DNA of 55,748 nucleotides from Candidatus Abyssobacteria bacterium SURF_17 (GTDB lineage: Bacteria; Abyssobacteria; SURF-5): contig QZKI01000046.1 of NCBI GenBank assembly GCA_003598055.1, positions 1-55,748 on the forward strand, in the 5' to 3' direction. The notes under the pieces were generated by a model, which was not told where the DNA came from, searched no databases, and saw only the letters and a program-made list of their open reading frames with translations. Positions 42,040 through 48,624 of this stretch are shown here, piece by piece. Each line of letters opens with the position of its first letter. Positions within the stretch are counted from its first letter, which is position 1. Made by a program: the position numbers and the translations under genes.

Positions 42040-44457
42040 TCAAAGGTCATCCTTCTTTCGAATTTTCCTGATTTTCATCCGTGCCTTGGTTCGCAAATAG
42101 GCGCTGGCATCTACCCGCTCGAGTTCTTTCTTAGCTTCGGCGTACCTCTTTGCCTTCATGTGGTTGACGCCTCGGTTGTAATGGCACAAGGAAATCTTCA
42201 ACCTCAACCTGTCCGGCTGGCCAACACTGACAAGGGCGATCTTGTACTCCAAAAGGGCCGAGTTATAGTCGTTGAGTGAAAAATAGAGGTCACCTGCAGA
42301 CTCGTGGTGCCGGGACACGTCGACATCTGTGATGTGTGTCGCATCTGAACCTTCACGATTGTCAAGATCGTGCCCGATTGTTCCTTCCTTGAAAGCCTCT
42401 GTCAGGATGCTTCGAGTCCCTGATCGCTCAATGAGCACCCACGAAAGATCTCCACAATCGCCGGGTGAAACGACGAAGAACCGTTCGCAGGCGGGGTCGA
42501 ACCGGCTGAACGTGTGCCCCTTGATGACGTCATCATTCAGGAGCGTGACGATTATCTGATCACCTTTGGGCAATTCGCCCGACGTCAAGTAATCCTTTCC
42601 GGAATCCCTGAGCTTCTCTATCTGACCCACAGCGAGCACTTCCTCAAGGCTCACGATATCTCCCCCGTTATGGTCGGAAGGGCCCCCCGGTGAAAGATGA
42701 ACTCTGGAGGATTTCAGATCCAGCTCATTGATCACACCGTGGGAGACTGTTCCATCCCTGAACAAGACCGAAATCCTGCGATTTGCTTGAGCCGACGACG
42801 AATCGCCTGTTTCTCCCACACATGCCTTTCGGCATGGAGAGTCGTGAGCGCACTTATTCGACGGCAGCGGGACCATCTTGTTTGATTCATCAGCCGAACG
42901 GCTCACTTTCTGCGAGGGGTCCGAAGCGGCCGAAGGGTGTAATTGAATATGCGTTACGGCGCCTTTTGGTCTCTCGCTATCCTGATTCTGCCGCTCTTTC
43001 CTGATGAGGATTGACGAAGCAGACTGCTTCGAGCACCTCCGTTCAGGCATCCCCGCAGCAGCGCGGGCACCGTTCCTTTTCCATGGTAAGTCTTTGGCGA
43101 ATTTCCTGATCATTCCCCCGAGGTCTATGCTCAGCCTTGAGTCACCCAACAGACCAAGGAATGAAGAGCCTCCCTGCAGGATGTTCCGCCACACTTGAAG
43201 GTTGCGGTTGGAACTTGGTTTTCTTTGCATGATTACCTGCCCGAGCGCGCGTGTTTCCTGTGACTGAGCAGGCTCTGGTTCGGTGACACACTCCTCATTT
43301 CCAGTAATTGCCTCATCCAGACAAACGTCGGTTGCTCCCAGGAGGTTCTCTTGCTCGCCAGCCGTATCAAGGGATGCGGGAGTACTCGTGAGAGGCTTAC
43401 AGGCGTTCATTTTCGAACCATCATGGGATGGTTGACAGGGTGATTCATTGATTGCAGTGGTTTCGGATTGGACAGGAATCGAGTCGGGCTGGAGGCCGGA
43501 AGTATGAGGCTTTTCAATCGGTGAAATCCGGCAGTCCGGAGCACCTTCGTTCTTCTCGTAACTTGTCGAGGCCGTCTCCGCAAGGGTTTCTTCTTCTGAG
43601 GCGCACGGTTGCCGGTCGGGTTCGGGGGCTGGTTGTTCCTCAACGAAAGAACCCTGCATTTCTCGGATTGCTTCTTGCACGGCGGTTGCATCGAACTGTT
43701 TGCGTTCGCTGACATATCCAATCAGCAGCACGATGTCGCAGACGGAATTAATCAGTCGTGGGATTCCGCCCGAGAATTCGTAGACCGCCGAGCACGCATC
43801 ATCGGAGAAGACGATTCCCCCATTGGAGCCAGCGATATTCAGCCGGTGATTGATATATTCTTTGACCTCTGCCGGGCCGAGGGCCGAAAGGTGGTACCGT
43901 ATCTGGATTCTCTGCTTGAGCTGCTGGAGCTCGGGGCGGTCGAGTACTCGGATTAATTCCGGCTGTCCAACGAACACGATTTGAATGAGTTTTTCCTTTT
44001 TCGTCTCGAAGTTCGAGAGCATCCGGATTTCCTCAAGGTTCTTGAGGGATATATTTTGGGCCTCATCAAATATCACGACGACGGGGATGGAGCGCTTCAT
44101 CTGGATGAGAAGGTAATCGTGGAGGAAGTTGAGCAATTCCGTCTTCGAGCGAGTCTGTGGAATATTGGGTACCTCGAGGTCCCTCATGATGGTGCGGAGG
44201 AGGTCTGGAAACGGCGCGGTGGGATTGATTATGTAGGCCGTCTTGGTCTTATCGTCGAGCTGCTCGAGAATGGCGCGAAGCAGGGTTGTCTTGCCCGAGC
44301 CTATGGGACCGGTAAGCTGCAGGAATCCTTTTGATTCCTGCAACCCATACTTCAGAAAAGCTATGGCCCGCCTGTGGGCTTTGCTGTAATACAGGAAACA
44401 TGGGTCCGGCGTCAGGCTAAAGGGTTTTTCTTTCAGGGTGTAGAACTCTAGATACAT
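42040..44457 (-). CDS. ExeA-like AAA ATPase fused to two beta modules and a TPR tail
   Basis: 805 residues from ATG 44457 (frame open to 44499). Residues 1-270 match the exosortase-locus ExeA/GspA-type ATPase (TIGR03015 by name): MYLEFYTLKEKPFSLTPDP, Walker A LTGPIGSGKTTLLRAILEQ, Walker B VVVIFDEAQNISLKNLEEIR, arginine region LKQRIQIRYHLSALGP. A long polar linker (270-545) follows. Residues of about 550-665 hold two similar beta units (RISVLFRDGTVSHGVINELD and QIIVTLLNDDVIKGHTFSRFD). The end (about 710-790) contains TPR-like helices (AGDLYFSLNDYNSALLEYKI, GVNHMKAKRYAEAKKELERV). Usual family members are only about 270-350 residues. The ATPase probably powers or gates EPS export. The role of the extra modules is unknown. 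Confidence 0.9.
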   Translation of the reverse strand: MYLEFYTLKEKPFSLTPDPCFLYYSKAHRRAIAFLKYGLQESKGFLQLTGPIGSGKTTLLRAILEQLDDKTKTAYIINPTAPFPDLLRTIMRDLEVPNIPQTRSKTELLNFLHDYLLIQMKRSIPVVVIFDEAQNISLKNLEEIRMLSNFETKKEKLIQIVFVGQPELIRVLDRPELQQLKQRIQIRYHLSALGPAEVKEYINHRLNIAGSNGGIVFSDDACSAVYEFSGGIPRLINSVCDIVLLIGYVSERKQFDATAVQEAIREMQGSFVEEQPAPEPDRQPCASEEETLAETASTSYEKNEGAPDCRISPIEKPHTSGLQPDSIPVQSETTAINESPCQPSHDGSKMNACKPLTSTPASLDTAGEQENLLGATDVCLDEAITGNEECVTEPEPAQSQETRALGQVIMQRKPSSNRNLQVWRNILQGGSSFLGLLGDSRLSIDLGGMIRKFAKDLPWKRNGARAAAGMPERRCSKQSASSILIRKERQNQDSERPKGAVTHIQLHPSAASDPSQKVSRSADESNKMVPLPSNKCAHDSPCRKACVGETGDSSSAQANRRISVLFRDGTVSHGVINELDLKSSRVHLSPGGPSDHNGGDIVSLEEVLAVGQIEKLRDSGKDYLTSGELPKGDQIIVTLLNDDVIKGHTFSRFDPACERFFVVSPGDCGDLSWVLIERSGTRSILTEAFKEGTIGHDLDNREGSDATHITDVDVSRHHESAGDLYFSLNDYNSALLEYKIALVSVGQPDRLRLKISLCHYNRGVNHMKAKRYAEAKKELERVDASAYLRTKARMKIRKIRKKDDL

Positions 44458-44473
44458 GAGCGTTCCATATCGG

Positions 44474-46048
44474 TTACGGGCGGCCTCGTGACTTGCCAAT
44501 CGCCTTCAGCAACTTATTATGCACTGCGGAATGTCCATTTCTTTCCGCCATGTCTAGTGAAGGCACTGTTCCCATGAGGGGTTTCTGGAGAAACTCTTTC
44601 GCTTCTTCCACGCTCTTGAATGAGTCGTCGAAGTAGTTCAAGAGCAATATCACGCCTATACATGTCGCTATGCCCGCAAGCGCAATGAATCCCATCACCC
44701 GAACTCTGTCCGGCGCTACAGGTGTCGTTGTGGCTCGGGCATATTCCAGAACCTTGAAGGATTCTTTCCCTTTTTGCTCGGTTGCGAGTTTTTCCTGAAT
44801 CCTGACCTCTTCCAGCTTTTGGAGAAACATGTTGTAAATCTGTGCGTTCACCTCGTAGTTCCTCGTGAGTGTGAGGAGTTGCTGCTCCTGCGCAGGCACG
44901 TTCTCCACTTTCTTTTCATTTTCGACGATGCGTTTCTGCAAATTCGCCATTCGGCTCTTCAAAACCTCCAAACGAACAAGGGCGTTTTGCTTGTCCTGAG
45001 CAAGCTGCTGATGCACGGGATTAAGCATGGAGGTCTGTGTGTCCAATGTCGATTCATCCACCCCGTCTCTCTGCTTCTTCAGGTCTTCGATTTGCCCCTT
45101 CAGTTCGATGACTCTGGGGTGAAGTTCCGTGTAGTTTGTCCGGAGTCTCGTGAGCTCGACCTCCATGTCCACAATTCGTTGATTCAGAACGGTGATCATG
45201 GGATTTGCTTCCCGCCTGATTTCAGAGACGATGAGCTCGCTCTGCTTCTTCATCTCTTCATCAATGTACCGCACTCTCGTAGTGAGTTCTTTCATCTCGA
45301 GTTCGCAAGCGAGAAGTTCAGACCTATCGTTGGTGAGCTGTGCGAGGTGTACGTTTATGTTGTTGGGAAGTTCTGAGATATGCTTCTCCTTGAACTCTTT
45401 GAGGTGGGTCTCAGCTTGCTCGAGTTCCTGCCGATAGGTCTCCATTTCCGATTTGATAAATTCGTAATTTCGCCCCGCCATGTTCACTTCGGCCTTGATT
45501 TTCTCCTCGATCAGCACGGAAACCAAGGTGTTGAGGATTTTGGAGTTCACGTCGGAGCGTGTGCCTCGATAAGAGATAACCAGGAATTGCGGGGGCCGTT
45601 GGCGGAATTGCACCTCCTTCTTAAGATACCCTACAACAGCTTCCCGTTTTGGCTGGCTTTCCTGATCATCGTTGGTGGCGCCGTCTCCCAATCCTAGGGT
45701 TTTCTTGAGCTTCCCAAGGTTATATACGTCACCGTTCTGGAGAATTGCCTCCGGACCTACCGCGTCAATGATCCGGGAGAGAACATCCCATCTCAGAGCA
45801 TTTTGGGAAAAAGCCGAAAGATGCTCGCCCAACGAAGGCACTCGCTCCCTGTCGGATCGAAATGGGTTCTCAATGGTGCCTCTGTCAATCTCGATCAGGC
45901 AGGAGCTCTCGTAAATCTTCGGTAAGAATACGCTGCCCGCGAAGAGAATCAGCATGACAATGCATGCTGGTATCAAGCCATGCCACTTGTACTTGTGGAA
46001 AACGTCGAGATACTTTTGCACATCTAACTGGTTTTTCGGTGATTGCAT
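44474..46048 (-). CDS. Chain-length determinant / Wzz-GumC-type protein of exosortase locus
   Basis: 524 residues. N-terminal helix LIPACIVMLILFAGSVFLP (about 34-52) and C-terminal helix VMGFIALAGIATCIGVILLL (about 455-474) bracket a periplasmic region that is mostly coiled coil: YEFIKSEMETYRQELEQAETHLKEFKEKH, ELLACELEMKELTTRVRYIDEEM, LVRLEVLKSRMANLQKRIVENEKKV. This is the polysaccharide co-polymerase layout (TIGR03007 by name), without a fused kinase domain. It controls polymer length and bridges to the Wza-like protein. It starts 45 bases after the export-protein gene, with AGGA upstream. Confidence 0.92.
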   Translation of the reverse strand: MQSPKNQLDVQKYLDVFHKYKWHGLIPACIVMLILFAGSVFLPKIYESSCLIEIDRGTIENPFRSDRERVPSLGEHLSAFSQNALRWDVLSRIIDAVGPEAILQNGDVYNLGKLKKTLGLGDGATNDDQESQPKREAVVGYLKKEVQFRQRPPQFLVISYRGTRSDVNSKILNTLVSVLIEEKIKAEVNMAGRNYEFIKSEMETYRQELEQAETHLKEFKEKHISELPNNINVHLAQLTNDRSELLACELEMKELTTRVRYIDEEMKKQSELIVSEIRREANPMITVLNQRIVDMEVELTRLRTNYTELHPRVIELKGQIEDLKKQRDGVDESTLDTQTSMLNPVHQQLAQDKQNALVRLEVLKSRMANLQKRIVENEKKVENVPAQEQQLLTLTRNYEVNAQIYNMFLQKLEEVRIQEKLATEQKGKESFKVLEYARATTTPVAPDRVRVMGFIALAGIATCIGVILLLNYFDDSFKSVEEAKEFLQKPLMGTVPSLDMAERNGHSAVHNKLLKAIGKSRGRP

Positions 46049-46093
46049 GGTAATATTCCTGCATTCCTGTGGTATCGGGAAAGATAGAGCGCT

Positions 46094-46813
46094 CTAGAAG
46101 GTCTCCCCCAAGTCTCGCGCGTAGCCGATGTCGCGTCCCACACCCAAAATCGGGCTGAAGGGGAACAGAACCTGCTCTATCGCGTAGCCGGTCTTGGCAA
46201 ATCCGTTTGGCGGTACGTAAACGATGTCGCCCGATTGAAGATAGAGGTCTTTCTGCTTCAGTCCTTTTCTGACCACTTCCTTCAAGTTGACATCAATCAC
46301 CTGCGGATTCTTCAGGTCGCCGCGAACGAGGATGACGCGTCCGAGCGAAGCACGTCGCGTAAAACTGCCGGCTTCCTCGACCGCTTCAAATGCGGTCATC
46401 GGACCAGTATAAGGGAATGCGCCCTGCCTGAAGACTTCTCCAATTACAAATATCTTCTTGCTATTGAATCCTACAACGATCACAGAGACCGATGGATTCT
46501 TCACGTATTTCGAGAATTCTTCCGTAAGTTTCTCCCTCACTTCCATCGGCGTCAAACCCTCTACGAGAACATCTCCAATCAGAGGCAACGAGACCTTCCC
46601 GTCCGGGCGGATTGTAACTCTTCTGTCCAGTTCCGCCTGCGGAAGCACCGAGACGTCAATCTCATCCGGAGCTTCCAGATGATAGGTTTCCTCCCGTACG
46701 ACCGGATACTCGGAGATTGTCGCGCCGTGAGACCCGGTACCCGGAACCGACTGGCAACTCACCGCGATGCAGGCTGCAAGAAGTATTGCTGCTTCGAACG
46801 TGCGCTTTTTCAT
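46094..46813 (-). CDS. Wza-like polysaccharide export lipoprotein (Poly_export/SLBB)
   Basis: 239 residues from ATG 46813 (good ribosome site AAAGGGGGAG; the frame is open to 46906 but the sigma-54 promoter lies there). The signal peptide ends in a lipobox, either LLAAC or IAVSC, so it is anchored in the outer membrane. YHLEAPDEIDVSVLPQAELDRRVTIRPDGKVSLPLIGDV is the Poly_export domain. IFVIGEVFRQGAFPYTGPMTAFEAVEEAGSF is the SLBB domain. LYLQSGDIVYVPPNG ends it. It is the outer-membrane end of the EPS export path (TIGR03027-type by name). It is the first gene of the large minus-strand run, 61 bases after the predicted transcription start. Confidence 0.93.
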   Translation of the reverse strand: MKKRTFEAAILLAACIAVSCQSVPGTGSHGATISEYPVVREETYHLEAPDEIDVSVLPQAELDRRVTIRPDGKVSLPLIGDVLVEGLTPMEVREKLTEEFSKYVKNPSVSVIVVGFNSKKIFVIGEVFRQGAFPYTGPMTAFEAVEEAGSFTRRASLGRVILVRGDLKNPQVIDVNLKEVVRKGLKQKDLYLQSGDIVYVPPNGFAKTGYAIEQVLFPFSPILGVGRDIGYARDLGETF

Positions 46814-46885
46814 GACCGCCGCTCCCCCTTTGCATGCGCGAACCCACCAACCATCAAGTGTCTTTCTAAGCCACACCGTCTGCCT

Positions 46886-46901
46886 GGCAACAACTATGCC
46901 A
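46886..46901 (-). promoter_or_regulatory. Sigma-54 promoter (TGGCATAGTTGTTGCC) of the EPS export operon
   Basis: Read on the minus strand, GG and GC are exactly 10 bases apart, with TGGCAT at -24 and TTGCC at -12. Transcription would start about 12 bases later (near 46874), giving a leader of about 60 bases before the ATG at 46813. The same core is found facing the other way at 47575-47590. Sigma-54 control fits the known PrsK/PrsR pair of exosortase loci, but no such regulator gene is in this window. Confidence 0.78.
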
Positions 46902-47124
46902 TGCAATGTCTGGACCCCTTTTCGTGCGCAATACGGACCGAAATCCGTTTGATTTTCCGGCAGTCTTCGACCATCATGGAACGTCTATCTCGCTATGAAC
47001 TCGGCGCGACAGCAGGATTTTAAGGCTATGGAATACAACGGGTTGGAATCAACCGAAAATGTTTCCAGCTGTTCGCGGTTGAGTTTATTTGTCAGGGTTT
47101 GTCGCAAACAGAATAAAGAACAGA

Positions 47125-47145
47125 AACAACTTTTTCAGAGTTGTT
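47125..47145. promoter_or_regulatory. Inverted repeat AACAACT/AGTTGTT, possible activator site
   Basis: A perfect 7-bp inverted repeat with a 7-base loop, about 225 bases upstream of the minus-strand sigma-54 site. It lies next to GTTTGTCGCAAAC at 47097-47109 and is followed by two copies of TTGTTCAGA. The position suits an enhancer-binding protein. This is inferred from position only. Confidence 0.35.
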
Positions 47146-47244
47146 CAGATTGTCTTTTTAGTGATTAAACTCTTGTGGATTTGTTCAGAAATATCGACAT
47201 TGTCCGGATGAATCAACATATCTTATCCAACACGTCATGGTTAA

Positions 47245-47345
47245 GCGCAAGGATAATAGGCCAATTGAGAAACCGCAGAGCAGGGGAAAATGCGCTCCTA
47301 CATCCGTGGCGTTAGCAGCGTAGCGTTACGGTGTTTTCCCGGATG
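47245..47345. ncRNA. Candidate structured RNA or DNA element with crossing helices
   Basis: Perfect arms: GCGCA (47245-47249) with TGCGC (47291-47295), GGGAAAA (47284-47290) with TTTTCCC (47334-47340), CATCCG (47301-47306) with CGGATG (47340-47345), and CCGTGGCG with CGTTACGG (8 bp including two G-T pairs, near 47304-47332). Some of these exclude each other or would form a pseudoknot. It matches no riboswitch family that I can recognise. It lies upstream of both predicted sigma-54 starts, so if it is RNA it has its own promoter. Confidence 0.35.
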
Positions 47346-47574
47346 GTTCGGGGTTCAGGAATCAGTGAGTCTTGTCGTATGTCCACTGGTCGACTCAATT
47401 CTATAACGTAATATGTTCAAGCGGAGGCCATACCTTTATTGATAATGGGAAATGTATGGCAAAACCAACACAAATCTCCTCTTGTTCATACATGCAATCA
47501 TTATCCGGGTTTATGACTAAAATCGTGAAGCTATTAACTTATTGTATAACGGCATCTTATGACTTATCAATGAA

Positions 47575-47590
47575 TGGCATGTTACTTGCC
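47575..47590 (+). promoter_or_regulatory. Sigma-54 promoter (TGGCATGTTACTTGCC) of the PEP-CTERM gene
   Basis: GG and GC are exactly 10 bases apart, with TGGCAT and TTGCC at the -24 and -12 elements. The transcript would begin near 47601, 38 bases before the ATG at 47639, which has a strong ribosome site (GAGGAGG at 47628-47634). The core is nearly the same as that of the divergent export-operon promoter at 46886-46901. Confidence 0.8.
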
Positions 47591-47638
47591 TAGCTATTGT
47601 TAGCTTAAGGGGCTTTTCCTACCTGAAGAGGAGGTAGT

Positions 47639-48430
47639 ATGCGCGTTCGATTCATTGGTCTTTTCATTCTTTTGTCCGTGTTCATTTGTTCTGGTTCCGC
47701 TGTGGCATCGCCGACGATTGAGGGTAGCCTTGCAGACTGGAACATGGGTTTTGCACCTGACTGGTACCCCCCTAATGATTGGGTTCCAAGTGACCCGAAT
47801 ATTTCCTATGAGCTTGACCCGGACTCGGGTTGGTACCTCGGGCCAGGCTATGGTGGACAGCCGTTTGATGCCGAGGCGATGTATGCATTTTATAGCACGC
47901 CGGACGGCTACTTATATGTGGCCGTGGTCACAGGAATGCCGCCGACCGGCTCCACCAATGATGGTACAAGGTATATGCCTGGTGATATCGCAATAGATTT
48001 TGGGCAAGACGAGAGCTATGAAATCGGAGTCGGGGTTCCAACGACGGAAACGACAGGCGGCACATCGAACGTCATCTTGAATCCCGATTGGACGAATCCA
48101 ACATTCACTCAATTCATTGATGATTCCGCGCCGGTAAGTATGGTGGGTGGTACGGGAACCGATACCGGATCTGACGCTCAGATCGCTTACAACAACAACT
48201 ATTACGGCTCGTACCACTACGTAATCGAACTTGCTATTCCCATAGCATCCTTTGGCGACCTGTGGGGCGACCCCTTCACGATTCATTGGACCATGGATTG
48301 CGGTAATGATGTTCTTGACCTGAAGGTTTCCTCGCCGCCGGTTGTTCCGGAGCCATCGACTGCTTTGCTTTTCGGAGTCGGCCTCATCGGTCTGGCCCTC
48401 AACCGTGTGAGGAGATTGATCCCTGCATAG
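47639..48430 (+). CDS. PEP-CTERM sorted secreted protein with CBM9/DOMON-like domain
   Basis: 263 residues. Signal peptide FIGLFILLSVFICSGSAVA at the N-terminus. The mature part (SPTIEGSLADWNMGF, EAMYAFYSTPDGYLYVAVV, DIAIDFGQDESYEIGVGV, YHYVIELAIPIASFGD) resembles the beta-sandwich of CBM9/DOMON-like carbohydrate-binding domains. The C-terminus is a textbook PEP-CTERM signal: VVPEPSTALLFGVGLIGLAL followed by NRVRRLIPA, i.e. VPEP motif, hydrophobic helix and basic tail. It should be cut by an exosortase (XrtA/EpsH) and released into or linked with the EPS matrix. The exosortase is not in the window. Transcribed from a sigma-54 promoter with a strong ribosome site. Confidence 0.93.
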   Translation: MRVRFIGLFILLSVFICSGSAVASPTIEGSLADWNMGFAPDWYPPNDWVPSDPNISYELDPDSGWYLGPGYGGQPFDAEAMYAFYSTPDGYLYVAVVTGMPPTGSTNDGTRYMPGDIAIDFGQDESYEIGVGVPTTETTGGTSNVILNPDWTNPTFTQFIDDSAPVSMVGGTGTDTGSDAQIAYNNNYYGSYHYVIELAIPIASFGDLWGDPFTIHWTMDCGNDVLDLKVSSPPVVPEPSTALLFGVGLIGLALNRVRRLIPA

Positions 48431-48529
48431 GCTGCACGCCTGCATAACGACAGAGACCATCGAGCGTCCGGGTTCTCTCTCGCCGTGAGATGAAATGCAG
48501 GAAGAATGACAACTGCAACTCCCCGCCTC

Positions 48530-48559
48530 TTGACGGATTCGTCTCTTCTGCCCTACACT
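48530..48559 (+). promoter_or_regulatory. Possible sigma-70 promoter of the TPR lipoprotein gene
   Basis: TTGACG at 48530-48535 and TACACT at 48554-48559 are 18 bases apart, 66 bases before the ATG at 48625. The -10 box matches only four of six positions. The gene could also be read from the PEP-CTERM promoter, as no terminator is obvious in between. Confidence 0.4.
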
Positions 48560-48624
48560 ATGATGTGAAGTTTGCCCAGTCATGGACGAGCGACGAAACA
48601 AGTCAACCTCCCGGATATACAAGA

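Larger units (their letters stand above)
46902..47574. other. Divergent regulatory region of 673 bases with several inverted repeats
   Basis: No gene is seen. The stretch separates two outward-facing sigma-54 promoters, so upstream activator sites are expected. Inverted repeats include GTTTG/CAAAC (47097-47109) and AACAACT/AGTTGTT (47125-47145). TTGTTCAGA occurs twice (near 47141 and 47181). A more complex structure lies at 47245-47345. The region is AT-rich compared with the neighbouring genes. Confidence 0.6.

Noticed and set aside
47245-47345. Cyclic-di-GMP (GEMM) riboswitch in front of the PEP-CTERM gene
   Set aside because: The conserved GCAAACC and GACGCAAAG words are missing and the element lies upstream of the predicted transcription start.
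48466-48485. Sigma-54 site in front of the TPR lipoprotein gene
   Set aside because: GG and GC are 10 bases apart but the core bases (CGGGTT and TCGCC) do not match the consensus.
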